A model generated the notes under the pieces. It made no database searches. It was not told the DNA's origin and saw only the letters and a program-made list of their open reading frames with translations. From a bacterium UBP2_UBA5202 (lineage in GTDB: Bacteria; Edwardsbacteria; AC1; EtOH8), in assembly GCA_002412795.1 (NCBI GenBank), contig DHVS01000007.1:35175-45513 (forward strand): a DNA stretch of 10,339 nucleotides, written 5' to 3'. Shown piece by piece: positions 1 to 7,585 of this stretch. Numbering within the stretch: the first letter of the stretch is position 1; the number at the start of each line of letters is the position of its first letter. A program made the translations under genes and the position numbers.

Positions 1-40
1 ATTCGTAGTCCGTTGCTCTATCCAGTTGGGCTACGGGCGC
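1..40 (-). tRNA. tRNA-Arg (anticodon ACG), 5' part only
   Basis: Read on the minus strand, the tRNA begins at position 40 with acceptor arm GCGCCCG, then TA, a D-arm with the GG of the D-loop, and an anticodon stem starting ACGGA. The 7-base loop CTACGAA follows, giving anticodon ACG. The window edge cuts the gene just after the loop, so the variable, T and 3' acceptor arms are missing. ACG tRNAs are normally edited to inosine at the wobble base and read CGU/CGC/CGA arginine codons. One oddity is a C-A mismatch in the D-stem (GCCC against GAGC), where most tRNAs have GCTC. A consensus promoter lies directly upstream, so it is probably an active gene. Confidence 0.85.
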
Positions 41-52
41 ACTGATCATATA

Positions 53-82
53 ATTATAACCATTAATGGGCCGTGATGTCAA
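53..82 (-). promoter_or_regulatory. Consensus sigma-70 promoter for tRNA-Arg
   Basis: On the minus strand a perfect -35 box TTGACA (82-77) is followed, after an 18-base spacer, by a perfect -10 box TATAAT (58-53). Only 12 bases separate the -10 box from the tRNA 5' end. This implies a leader of a few bases, as expected for a strongly transcribed stable RNA. Confidence 0.85.
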
Positions 83-90
83 GATATTTG

Positions 91-102
91 ATGGCCGGCC
101 AT
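91..102. repeat. 12-bp perfect palindrome between divergent promoters
   Basis: ATGGCCGGCCAT is a perfect palindrome between the leftward tRNA promoter and the rightward promoter of the cyclase gene. It could be an operator, but a GC-rich 12-mer like this can also occur by chance. Nothing else was recognised in the 41-140 spacer. Confidence 0.3.
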
Positions 103-140
103 TGGTCACGTCCATCCCTGCATATTTTTATACAAAATGC

Positions 141-169
141 TTGTAATTTTATATTTTAATTGATACAAT
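141..169 (+). promoter_or_regulatory. Sigma-70-type promoter for the cyclase gene
   Basis: A -35 box TTGTAA (141-146) and a -10 box TACAAT (164-169) are separated by exactly 17 bases in an AT-rich stretch. Transcription would start near 176, leaving a leader of about 30 bases. That leader carries the ribosome binding site GGGAG (192-196), ten bases before the ATG at 207. Confidence 0.6.
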
Positions 170-206
170 ATAAATCAAATACATTATTTTTGGGAGATTC
201 CGACAA

Positions 207-3098
207 ATGAAACTTGACGCCAGCCTGGTAAAATATCTGGGCCAGCCCATGGCCGAAAAACTGGAGGGCGGAAAACTTTCGGGCGACGAAGCCAAGCAGG
301 CCGCCGAAAAGCTGAAGAAACTCTTTGAGTCGCTAGCGACGTACCTTCCCCGGGGCCTGCACGGCAGGCTGAAGGGGCTGGCCAAGGGGGAAAAGCTGGC
401 CGCCGCCATTCTGCTGGCCGACGTCTCCGGGTTCACCACTTTATCGGAGCGGCTCTCCCGCACCGGCAAGGAGGGGGCCGAGGAGGTCACCACCATCATC
501 AACAGTTATTTTTCGCCGCTGATCAAGATCACCCTAAAGTACGGGGGCGACCTGGTCCGCTTCGGCGGAGATTCCATCACTGTCATCTTTGAACCCCTGC
601 CGGGCGAGTCCGCCGGCCAGGAACGCCGGGCCGCCCAGGCCGCCTGGGAGATGGCCGAGTTCGTCAAGAACTTTGCCGAGGTCAAGACCTCCATCGGCTC
701 GTTCCCGGTGGGCCTGCACCTGGCCCTGCACACCGGAAGCTTCACCGCCTGCCAGGTGGGCAGTCAGGCAGATGGCCTGCAGTACCTGCTGGCCGGCCAG
801 TCGGCCGCCACCGCCGCCCGGCTGGAGGACGAGGCCGAGGCGGGGCAGATCCTGATGTCCAAGGAGATGCAGCAGGTTCTGGCCGGCGCCGCCAAAACCG
901 AAAAGAAGGCCGAAGATTCCTTCCACCTGCAGGAACTGACCGGGCCGGCCCCGGCCGGCCACGAACAGCAGGCCAGCGGCGAACAGGACCCGGAAACTTT
1001 GGCCATGAAGATCCAGGAGCTGGCGGCCTTCCTGCCGCCCTGGCTTTTCCAGCGGCTGATCACCGACCACAAGTCCGGGGCCCAGAGCGGGGAGCATACC
1101 CGGGCCACCGTGCTGTTCCTCAGTTTCTCCGGCCTGGATTTTGACAACGACGCCAGCGCGGTGGCCAAACTGCAGAACTATTACCAGGTGCTTCAGCAGA
1201 CGGTGAAATCATACGACGGCCACATCAACAAGATAGATTCCGGCCAGAGCGGCCAGAGGGCTTTGATCCTGTTCGGCGCCCCCCAATCCCACGAGGACGA
1301 CGAGATAAGGGCCGCCCTCTGCGGACTGGAGATGCTTTCCCACCAGGAATTCTCCTACGGCGGCATGCACCAGAAATTCGGCGTCAACTCCGGCTACGTC
1401 TTTGCCGGGACGGTGGGCTCGGCCGCCCGCCGGGAATACACCGCCATGGGCGACGAGGTGAACCTGGCCGCCCGGCTGATGGCTTCGGCCAGCGAAGAGG
1501 AGCTGCTGGTGACCGAGGCCACCCACCGCAAGTGCAAGAACAAATTTACGGCCGACCCTCTGGGCCAGCGCCAGTTCAAGGGCAAGGTCCATCCCATCAG
1601 CATCTTCAGGGTCACCGGCAAAAAGGAGGGCGGGGACGACATCTTTGCCAAGTGGATCTCCGAATCCAAGGCCATCGTGGGCCGGACCCAGGAACGGGAG
1701 CTTTTAAACCAGGCCATCGAAAAAACATTATTGGGCAAGGGCCGGATAGTATCCATAGTCGGCGAGGCCGGCATCGGCAAGTCGCGGCTGACCCGCGACC
1801 TGACCAGCCGCTGGATGGAGCACGGCTACAGCCTGTTCGGCGGCAGCTGCCAGTCCTACGGCCAGGCCATCAGCTATCTGCCCTGGGCCGAGCTGCTGGA
1901 AGCCTACCTGGGGCTTAAAAAGACCGACAGCCCGGAGGACAAGGCCCGGAAGATAGAAAAGGCTTTGGAGATCATAGATCCCCAGCTTAAGGACTGGGCC
2001 CCGATCATCGGCGAGGTCACCGGGGTCCAGATGGCCGAGACCCAGCTGACCAAATCCCTGGACGCCAAGCTGCGCCAGCAGAGGCTGTTTGACCTGGTGC
2101 TGGACCTGGCCTCCTGGGGCGCCTCCCAGGAGCCGCTGATGCTGATATTGGAGGACCTGCACTGGGCCGACAGCGCCTCCATGGAACTGCTTAATTACCT
2201 GGCCCGCAACATCGGGGAGAAGGCCATACTGCTGTGCCTGGTCTACCGGCCGCTGGAGGCCCAGCACGAGTTCGCCGGCAAGGATTACCATCACGGCATC
2301 CATCTTAAAGAACTGACCCCGGAGGAAAGTTTGGAATTAGTGCGCTCGCTTTTGGCCATCGAGGGGATGCCGCCGGAGCTGGAGGAGCTGATCCTCAAGA
2401 AATCGCAGGGCAACCCCTTCTTCGTGGAAGAGGTGGTCAAGTCGCTGATCGAGCAGAAGGTGGTGGACGAGAAGGACGGCAAGTGGCAGGTGATAGATTC
2501 CGAGGTCCGCAACGTCAACATCCCCGACACCGTCCAGGGGGTGATCAAGAGCAGGGTGGACCGCCTGAATTACGAGACCAAGGAGGTGCTGCAGTTCGCC
2601 TCGGTGATCGGGCGGGAGTTCAGCTTTAACCTGCTGTCCGGCATCTATCCCAAAAAGGAGCAGATCAAGACGGTGCTGTCCGACCTCAACCGCTTTGACC
2701 TGGTGCTGATGGAGGGCGATGAGGCCTACCTGTTCAAGCACATCATGACCCAGGAAGTGGCCTACGACAGCCTGCCCTTTGCCAAGCGGCGCGAGCTGCA
2801 CAACACCATCGGCGACCAGCTGGAGGAGATCCACCAGGACAAGATAGAGGAGGCCTTTGGCCTGCTGGCCCACCACTATTACCGGGCCAACAACTGGGAG
2901 CCGGCCTTCTTTTATTCGGTGGAGGCCGGGGACAAGGCCAAGAAGGTCTATGCCAACCAGGAAGCCCTGGCCCACTACGACCGCTCGCTGGAGATCTTTG
3001 ACAAGATGGTGGAGGCCGGGATGCTGCCGGAGCTGACTAGGCGGATTGAGGAGGAGATCAAGGCCGAGGAGGCCAAGAAGGAGCTGGGGAAGAAATAG
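207..3098 (+). CDS. Soluble-adenylyl-cyclase-like protein: two class III cyclase domains, P-loop ATPase, TPR-like tail
   Basis: Predicted cytoplasmic nucleotide cyclase (963 aa, no signal peptide or membrane segment) making cAMP from ATP. Domain order: cyclase domain C1 (about 64-225), cyclase domain C2 (about 298-470), AAA/STAND-type ATPase (about 488-700; Walker A GEAGIGKS at 519-526, Walker B LMLILED at 644-650 followed by LHWAD), a helical region (about 770-875) and one TPR-like repeat near 915-935 with a charged tail. C1 has both metal-binding aspartates, D72 (ADVSGFT) and D122 (RFGGDS). C2 lacks them but has K342 (INKI), T412, N419 and R423 (YTAMGDEVNLAAR), the positions used by soluble adenylyl cyclases for adenine recognition and transition-state binding. 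One composite active site is therefore expected. A short LP..L..RL motif precedes each cyclase domain (47-54, 276-283), consistent with duplication. The tail is short for this family, which usually carries several TPRs. The start is set by GGGAG at 192-196. It is monocistronic: a 410-base gap follows. Cyclase/ATPase identity is firm; ATP rather than GTP specificity is inferred. Confidence 0.92.
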   Translation: MKLDASLVKYLGQPMAEKLEGGKLSGDEAKQAAEKLKKLFESLATYLPRGLHGRLKGLAKGEKLAAAILLADVSGFTTLSERLSRTGKEGAEEVTTIINSYFSPLIKITLKYGGDLVRFGGDSITVIFEPLPGESAGQERRAAQAAWEMAEFVKNFAEVKTSIGSFPVGLHLALHTGSFTACQVGSQADGLQYLLAGQSAATAARLEDEAEAGQILMSKEMQQVLAGAAKTEKKAEDSFHLQELTGPAPAGHEQQASGEQDPETLAMKIQELAAFLPPWLFQRLITDHKSGAQSGEHTRATVLFLSFSGLDFDNDASAVAKLQNYYQVLQQTVKSYDGHINKIDSGQSGQRALILFGAPQSHEDDEIRAALCGLEMLSHQEFSYGGMHQKFGVNSGYVFAGTVGSAARREYTAMGDEVNLAARLMASASEEELLVTEATHRKCKNKFTADPLGQRQFKGKVHPISIFRVTGKKEGGDDIFAKWISESKAIVGRTQERELLNQAIEKTLLGKGRIVSIVGEAGIGKSRLTRDLTSRWMEHGYSLFGGSCQSYGQAISYLPWAELLEAYLGLKKTDSPEDKARKIEKALEIIDPQLKDWAPIIGEVTGVQMAETQLTKSLDAKLRQQRLFDLVLDLASWGASQEPLMLILEDLHWADSASMELLNYLARNIGEKAILLCLVYRPLEAQHEFAGKDYHHGIHLKELTPEESLELVRSLLAIEGMPPELEELILKKSQGNPFFVEEVVKSLIEQKVVDEKDGKWQVIDSEVRNVNIPDTVQGVIKSRVDRLNYETKEVLQFASVIGREFSFNLLSGIYPKKEQIKTVLSDLNRFDLVLMEGDEAYLFKHIMTQEVAYDSLPFAKRRELHNTIGDQLEEIHQDKIEEAFGLLAHHYYRANNWEPAFFYSVEAGDKAKKVYANQEALAHYDRSLEIFDKMVEAGMLPELTRRIEEEIKAEEAKKELGKK

Positions 3099-3123
3099 CA
3101 GGAAACGGAACGCCGATTTCTCC

Positions 3124-3143
3124 TCCCACGAAATCCCACGAAA
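3124..3143. repeat. Tandem 10-bp repeat in an intergenic remnant
   Basis: TCCCACGAAA occurs twice head to tail just after the cyclase stop codon. It is followed by an A-rich run and GTAGGGGCGATAGG. Both pieces look like non-coding dispersed sequence often seen between genes in candidate-phylum and other environmental genomes. That resemblance is from memory and no copy elsewhere in the window confirms it. Confidence 0.4.
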
Positions 3144-3198
3144 AAACATGAAAAATATGATATTTACATGGTAGGGGCGATAGGAAGATTTTCCCTTT

Positions 3199-3230
3199 AC
3201 ATAGCCACGACCTTAAGGTCGTGGCTATGT
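3199..3230. repeat. Perfect 32-bp palindrome (REP-like or terminator hairpin)
   Basis: The arm ACATAGCCACGACCTT is followed at once by its exact reverse complement, giving a 16+16 palindrome with no spacer. As RNA or single-stranded DNA it would form a long hairpin closing on TTAA. It lies about 100 bases after the cyclase stop and is the only strong hairpin there, so it may end that transcript. There is no clear T-tract after it (GGTTAATATTT follows). The perfect symmetry also fits a REP/IS200-type mobile hairpin or a protein-binding site. Confidence 0.85.
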
Positions 3231-3326
3231 GGTTAATATTTACATCCCTTTAGTGCAAAGTGCAAAAAATACATTATAGTAACTCATTGCAAATCAATGT
3301 TGTGATAAAATCAGTGGTAAAATATT

Positions 3327-3366
3327 GCATTTTTGATAACTTATCAAGGTAGTAACGGCATTTTTG
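3327..3366. repeat. 9-bp direct repeats flanking a 15-bp inverted repeat (possible operator/UAS)
   Basis: GCATTTTTG occurs at 3327-3335 and again at 3358-3366, a spacing of 31 bases, close to three helical turns. Overlapping the first copy is the inverted repeat TTGATAA-C-TTATCAA (3333-3347). It sits about 90-110 bases upstream of the sigma-54-like promoter at 3438-3455, a typical distance for an enhancer-binding protein site. The repeats are directly visible; the regulatory role is inferred. Confidence 0.45.
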
Positions 3367-3437
3367 CATGGAATTATTATATAAGTAAAACCAAACAAAG
3401 CAATGTGTTATGGAATAAATAACTTTAACTTCAGTTC

Positions 3438-3455
3438 TTGGTATATTAATTGCAT
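3438..3455 (+). promoter_or_regulatory. Sigma-54-type (-24/-12) promoter match for the first metalloprotease
   Basis: TTGGTATATTAATTGCAT matches the RpoN pattern YTGGCACGN4TTGCW at the essential elements: TTGG, then TTGCA, with GG (3440-3441) and GC (3452-3453) separated by exactly ten bases. The C, C and G after the first GG are replaced. Transcription would start near 3465, giving a leader of about 44 bases with AGGAG (3498-3502) before the ATG at 3509. No convincing sigma-70 promoter was found in the same stretch. A chance match in AT-rich DNA is possible. Confidence 0.45.
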
Positions 3456-3508
3456 ATATATCAAAGCAGAAATCAAAATATAAACTAATTCATAAACAGG
3501 AGAAAAAC

Positions 3509-6500
3509 ATGAAGAGCATGTCCAAATGGTTAGTGGTTCTGGCTTTAGTGGTTTTGGCAGCCAATGCCTTTGCCATCAAGGCCAACCCCCGGCCGCGTAC
3601 GCTCACCCAGCCCGACGGCAGTACCTTCCAGGCTACTCTAAAGGGTGACGAGCATTTCCATTTTGCCGAGGATGCAGATGGTTATTCCATCGTCCAGGAC
3701 AAAAAGGGCTACTGGACCTATGCCAGGCAGGAAGACGGCCTGCTGGTGCCCACCGGTCATATCGTCGGCAAGGGCTTTTGCCCGTTCGCCAAGGGCTTAA
3801 GGCCCAACGCCGAGGCGGTGGCGGCCCTGCCCAAGAACGCTAACAGGGTCATCAATTTCACGGTGGAACAGCGCCACAAATGGTCCACCGACTTTCTGTA
3901 TGGCAAGGACCGCACCAAGGCCGACCCCTCCAAGGCCGCCAGCAACCGTCAGTATATGAACGTGGTGCTGGGCGACTTCTCGGACAGCACCTTTGCCTGG
4001 TATGCCGGAACCGAAAAGGCCGGCCAGAATCCCTACACTCCGTTCCCCTACGACCGCAGCGCCGCCAACAACCACGCCCTGGCCACCGCCAACTGGTTTA
4101 ACTTTTTGGCCTTTGGAGACTCAACTTCCCCCTATGTCCCCGACTCCTCGATCGTGGGCTCCATGAGCAACTTCTACTATGATTTCAGCATGCGCAAGGT
4201 GTGGTGGTTCGGAAAGGTCTCCCCGGTGATCGCCACCGGCATCACCCGGGCCAACTCGGTCAGCAATGACGCCCCCTCCTCCACCTATTATACTCCGGCC
4301 CTGAACGGCGCCGACGCCACGATTAATTACGACAATGACGGCAACGGCGTGGCCGACGGCCTGATCTTAGTCCATCCCGGCCCGGGGCAGGAGGAATCCG
4401 GCGACACCAAGGATATCTGGTCCATGTCCATGACCGGCAACTTCGGCACCAGGGACGGCGTCAGCATCACCAAGCTGATCGCCTGTCCCCAGAACGGCCA
4501 GCTGGGCGTGTTCTGTCACGAGATGTTCCACCAGATCGGCGCCCCCGATCTTTACGACTACGGTTACTCCGGCACCCCCTGGGGCGAGTGGTCCTTAATG
4601 GACAACGGCTCCTACAACGGCAACAACGGCGGCGACAAGCCGGCCTTCCCCGGCGGCCACCTGCAGTATGACGTGGACGGCCACATCGAGACCGGCGTGG
4701 ACGGATGGCTGACTGCCGGCGCTGTCGGAAACACCGACTCCATCTCCAGCGTCTACCGCGGCGACGGCCAGTACACCATCGCGGCCTTAGATTCGTCCGG
4801 AGAGGCCCGCCGGGGCCATCCCACCAGCGGCATCCGGCTGTGGCGCGTCCGCAACATGGCTTTCCGCGATTCCGGCCAGGTGTTCTTTGTGGAACTGCGC
4901 AACCGCACCCCTCCCTACGAAGAGGGCCTGCCCGAGAACGGCCTGATCATCACCCACATCGACACCCGGATGGGCGGGGGCTCCCGCTTTAACGACGGCC
5001 CGCCCACGGTCAAGTACTATTATTCCTGGGTGGAACAGCCCGGCATCAACCCCAACCTGGCCTACGCCGCCGGCGACAGCAACTTCCCGCGCCAGTGCGC
5101 CAACGCCGCCTACTCGGCCCAGGATGTCAGCCCGGGAGGATACGCCGAGAACGCCATCGACTCCCTGAGCATCCCCAACTGCAAGACCAACCGCGGCACC
5201 GGCAACGGCGGCGGCAACGGCCCCTGGATCTACGACGTCTCGGTTGAAGGCCCCACCATGACCTTTAAGGTGGCCCGGACCGGCATGGCGGCCGCCACCC
5301 CGCTGGTGGGCTACCAGTCCTCGGTGGTGCTGGATCCGGTAATGCTTTACACCGCCAACAACAACAACGGCATCTTTGATCCCTGGGAATACGATTCGGT
5401 CAAAGTGACCCTGATCAACACCGGCGCGGCCATCAGCGCCGGGGCGGCCTGCTCATTGTATGTGACGGACGGAGAAAATTGGGCCACCGTTACCAACCCC
5501 GGCTGGAGAACGATAGGCAGCGGCGCCCTGGCCACCAATGCCAGCGGCCAGAGCCTGTCCTTTGCCGTGGCCATCAAAAAAGACGCCCCCAAGTTCTTTG
5601 ATATAACCTTCGGGGTAAAGATCCGCAGCACCACCCCGGCCTACAGCGGCACCAGCTACTTTACCCAGAGGATCAGCGGCCTGGTGATAGCCAAGACCTA
5701 CGACTTCCAGCTCCTCCGGGTGGGCGGAACCACCTGGGACTGGCGGATAATGCCCAGCTCGGTGGCGATATTGGCCGACACAGTGTTCATTGCCAACGCC
5801 AACTTAGACCATGCCACTTTCCAGAGCCGGCTTTACGCGGTAAAAAAGAGCACCACCAACAATCCGCTGCTGGCGGCCGACACCATCCGCTCCATCAACA
5901 ACCGGGGCTCGGTCCATGTGGCCACCAAGTACGCCGGCGGAATTGACATCGACAATGCCGGCCAGCTTTGGATCTCCCTGCAGGATTCCATCTACGGATT
6001 CAACCGGGCCACCACGGTCAACAATGCCTTCCGGATGCCCAACGTATCCTGGGGCGGCACCCCGATGCTCCGCATCCGCGGCGTGGCCATGGGCCCGGCG
6101 GTGATAGACACCATCGGTCCGGACCCCATGCCCGGCGACTCTTTGTGGGTCTATTGGCAGAACTACGACGCCTATTCCGAGTCTCTGATAGCGGTCCGCA
6201 AACCGGCCTCCGGCACCACCACCAAGATACAGGGTTTCAGCTGGAACGAGACCGCCTACGGCGCCAGCACCTCCGGCGTCGGCGGCCAGTGGTGGAACGG
6301 CCGGGCCCTGGAATACGACGGCTCCAGCATCTGGACCTCCTCGGTCTGGATGAACTATCTGATCCGCCGCAACCCGGTTAACGGACAGCTGCTTGACATC
6401 ATGGCCGGACCGTCCAGCTACGGCAGCTATGGCACCTATGGTATGGGCATGGAAGCCACCAATGCGGCCGGCGTGCCCTACGCCCCGGTGGGAACCGCGG

Positions 6501-7489
6501 CCTATGTGCCTTATGCGGTGGGCAACCGGCACTATCTGTATTGCGCCTCCATGGACGAGGGCAAGGTTTACAAGGTGGACATCACCGGCCTGGTCGGCGC
6601 CACCCCGCCCGACAGCGTCAAGGTGACCGCCCTGACGGCCACCAGCAACCGGATCGACTGGTGGAAGGCCAACGACAACACCCAGAAGGTCAAGAGCTAC
6701 AACATCTACCGTCAGCCGCTGGGAACCACCACCCCGCCGACCGTGTCCGACCTGATCGCCACAGTCAACAACGTCTACGGCGGACCGACCACCCACACTT
6801 ATACCGACGCGTCGGCCAAGGGAGGCAAGGCGGCCTGGGTCTACACCGTAAACTCGGCCAACTATTACAGCGGCGGGTCATGGGGAGCTTCGGTCAACGC
6901 CCCCGCCCAAGCGGTGGAACTGACCAGCTTTGCGGCCTCCACCTCCGACAACAGCGTTACCCTTAACTGGGCCACCGCCTCCGAGCTGAACAACTACCAG
7001 TGGATTGTCAAGCGCTCGGCCGACGGCGTGAACTACCAGGATGTGGCCACCCTGGAAGGCGCCGGAACCAACCCCTACGGCAAGACCTACACCCATACCG
7101 ACGTGGTGGCAGCCGAAGGCATCTACTACTACCAGCTTTACAACGTCAACAGCGACGGACACCAAAGCCTCTCCGGCCAGCTGATCGAGACCGTGGGCCG
7201 GCAGCCGATGGCCTACGAACTGTCCCAGAACTATCCCAACCCGGTAGGCCGCAGCGCCACCAAGATAGCCTTTGCCTTAAAGAACCCGGGCAAGGTCAGC
7301 TTAGTGGTCTACAACGTGCTGGGCGAGCAGGTGAAGACCCTGGCCAACGACACCCGCAAGGCCGGTTTCTACACCCTTACCTGGAACGGCACCGACGACA
7401 ACGGCCGCCAGGTCTCCAACGGCATCTACTTCTACAAGCTGATCTCTGGCGAGTTCCAGTCCACCAAAAAGCTGACGGTGCTGAAGTAA
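3509..7489 (+). CDS. Secreted M6-family metalloprotease, multidomain, with C-terminal sorting module
   Basis: Predicted exported zinc endopeptidase (1326 aa). A signal peptide (1-22, hydrophobic core WLVVLALVVLAA, cleavage after AFA) is followed by a propeptide module (about 26-100, with TQPDGSTF, GDEHFHF, EDADGYSI). The catalytic domain (about 145-410) has the site HEMFHQIGAPD: zinc ligands H337, H341 and D347, with catalytic E338. A Met-turn candidate is M364 in GEWSLMDNGS. A calcium-loop-like DNDGNGVAD lies at 275-283. An Ig-like domain (about 605-725, NNGIFDPWEYDSVKVTLINTG) follows, then a probable beta-propeller (about 735-1030, blades such as GIDIDNAGQLWIS and ALEYDGSSIWTSS), two FN3-like domains (about 1032-1130 and 1136-1230) and a FlgD-Ig / type A sorting-like module (1235-1326, NYPNP, YNVLGE, NGIYFYKL). 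The module fits type IX or a similar export route. F340 replaces the usual glycine inside HExxH, which should not affect zinc binding. AGGAG at 3498-3502 sets the start, and a strong terminator follows. Protein substrates are unknown. Confidence 0.9.
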   Translation: MKSMSKWLVVLALVVLAANAFAIKANPRPRTLTQPDGSTFQATLKGDEHFHFAEDADGYSIVQDKKGYWTYARQEDGLLVPTGHIVGKGFCPFAKGLRPNAEAVAALPKNANRVINFTVEQRHKWSTDFLYGKDRTKADPSKAASNRQYMNVVLGDFSDSTFAWYAGTEKAGQNPYTPFPYDRSAANNHALATANWFNFLAFGDSTSPYVPDSSIVGSMSNFYYDFSMRKVWWFGKVSPVIATGITRANSVSNDAPSSTYYTPALNGADATINYDNDGNGVADGLILVHPGPGQEESGDTKDIWSMSMTGNFGTRDGVSITKLIACPQNGQLGVFCHEMFHQIGAPDLYDYGYSGTPWGEWSLMDNGSYNGNNGGDKPAFPGGHLQYDVDGHIETGVDGWLTAGAVGNTDSISSVYRGDGQYTIAALDSSGEARRGHPTSGIRLWRVRNMAFRDSGQVFFVELRNRTPPYEEGLPENGLIITHIDTRMGGGSRFNDGPPTVKYYYSWVEQPGINPNLAYAAGDSNFPRQCANAAYSAQDVSPGGYAENAIDSLSIPNCKTNRGTGNGGGNGPWIYDVSVEGPTMTFKVARTGMAAATPLVGYQSSVVLDPVMLYTANNNNGIFDPWEYDSVKVTLINTGAAISAGAACSLYVTDGENWATVTNPGWRTIGSGALATNASGQSLSFAVAIKKDAPKFFDITFGVKIRSTTPAYSGTSYFTQRISGLVIAKTYDFQLLRVGGTTWDWRIMPSSVAILADTVFIANANLDHATFQSRLYAVKKSTTNNPLLAADTIRSINNRGSVHVATKYAGGIDIDNAGQLWISLQDSIYGFNRATTVNNAFRMPNVSWGGTPMLRIRGVAMGPAVIDTIGPDPMPGDSLWVYWQNYDAYSESLIAVRKPASGTTTKIQGFSWNETAYGASTSGVGGQWWNGRALEYDGSSIWTSSVWMNYLIRRNPVNGQLLDIMAGPSSYGSYGTYGMGMEATNAAGVPYAPVGTAAYVPYAVGNRHYLYCASMDEGKVYKVDITGLVGATPPDSVKVTALTATSNRIDWWKANDNTQKVKSYNIYRQPLGTTTPPTVSDLIATVNNVYGGPTTHTYTDASAKGGKAAWVYTVNSANYYSGGSWGASVNAPAQAVELTSFAASTSDNSVTLNWATASELNNYQWIVKRSADGVNYQDVATLEGAGTNPYGKTYTHTDVVAAEGIYYYQLYNVNSDGHQSLSGQLIETVGRQPMAYELSQNYPNPVGRSATKIAFALKNPGKVSLVVYNVLGEQVKTLANDTRKAGFYTLTWNGTDDNGRQVSNGIYFYKLISGEFQSTKKLTVLK

Positions 7490-7509
7490 TCATTCAGCTT
7501 TTTACACAT

Positions 7510-7541
7510 ATCAAACCCCCCGCTTTGGCGGGGGGTTTGAT
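7510..7541 (+). terminator. Strong hairpin terminator between the two metalloprotease genes
   Basis: A perfect 14-bp stem (ATCAAACCCCCCGC against GCGGGGGGTTTGAT) closes on a TTTG tetraloop, 20 bases after the first protease stop. The T-rich end lies within the 3' arm (GGTTTGAT) rather than in a long following T-tract. It should at least partly uncouple the two protease genes. No clear promoter for the second gene was seen in the 44 bases that remain. Confidence 0.8.
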
Positions 7542-7585
7542 GTAAAGGGAAGAAAACTTAAAAGTAAGAAAGGAGGGACACCAAA

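Noticed and set aside
534..1097. Long minus-strand open frame opposite the cyclase domains
   Set aside because: It is low-complexity (Gly/Leu/Gln-rich), has no recognisable domain, and lies opposite a clearly conserved cyclase coding frame in GC-rich DNA, so it is a shadow.
3099..3508. Possible small gene or CRISPR-like array in the intergenic gap
   Set aside because: The repeats are only two copies each and not regularly spaced, and stop codons are frequent in all frames of this AT-rich stretch.
5804..6796. 330-residue minus-strand open frame opposite the first metalloprotease
   Set aside because: It is Gly/Val/Ala/His-rich with no domain signature, and lies entirely opposite a continuous, domain-bearing gene. 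Long antisense frames are expected at this GC content.
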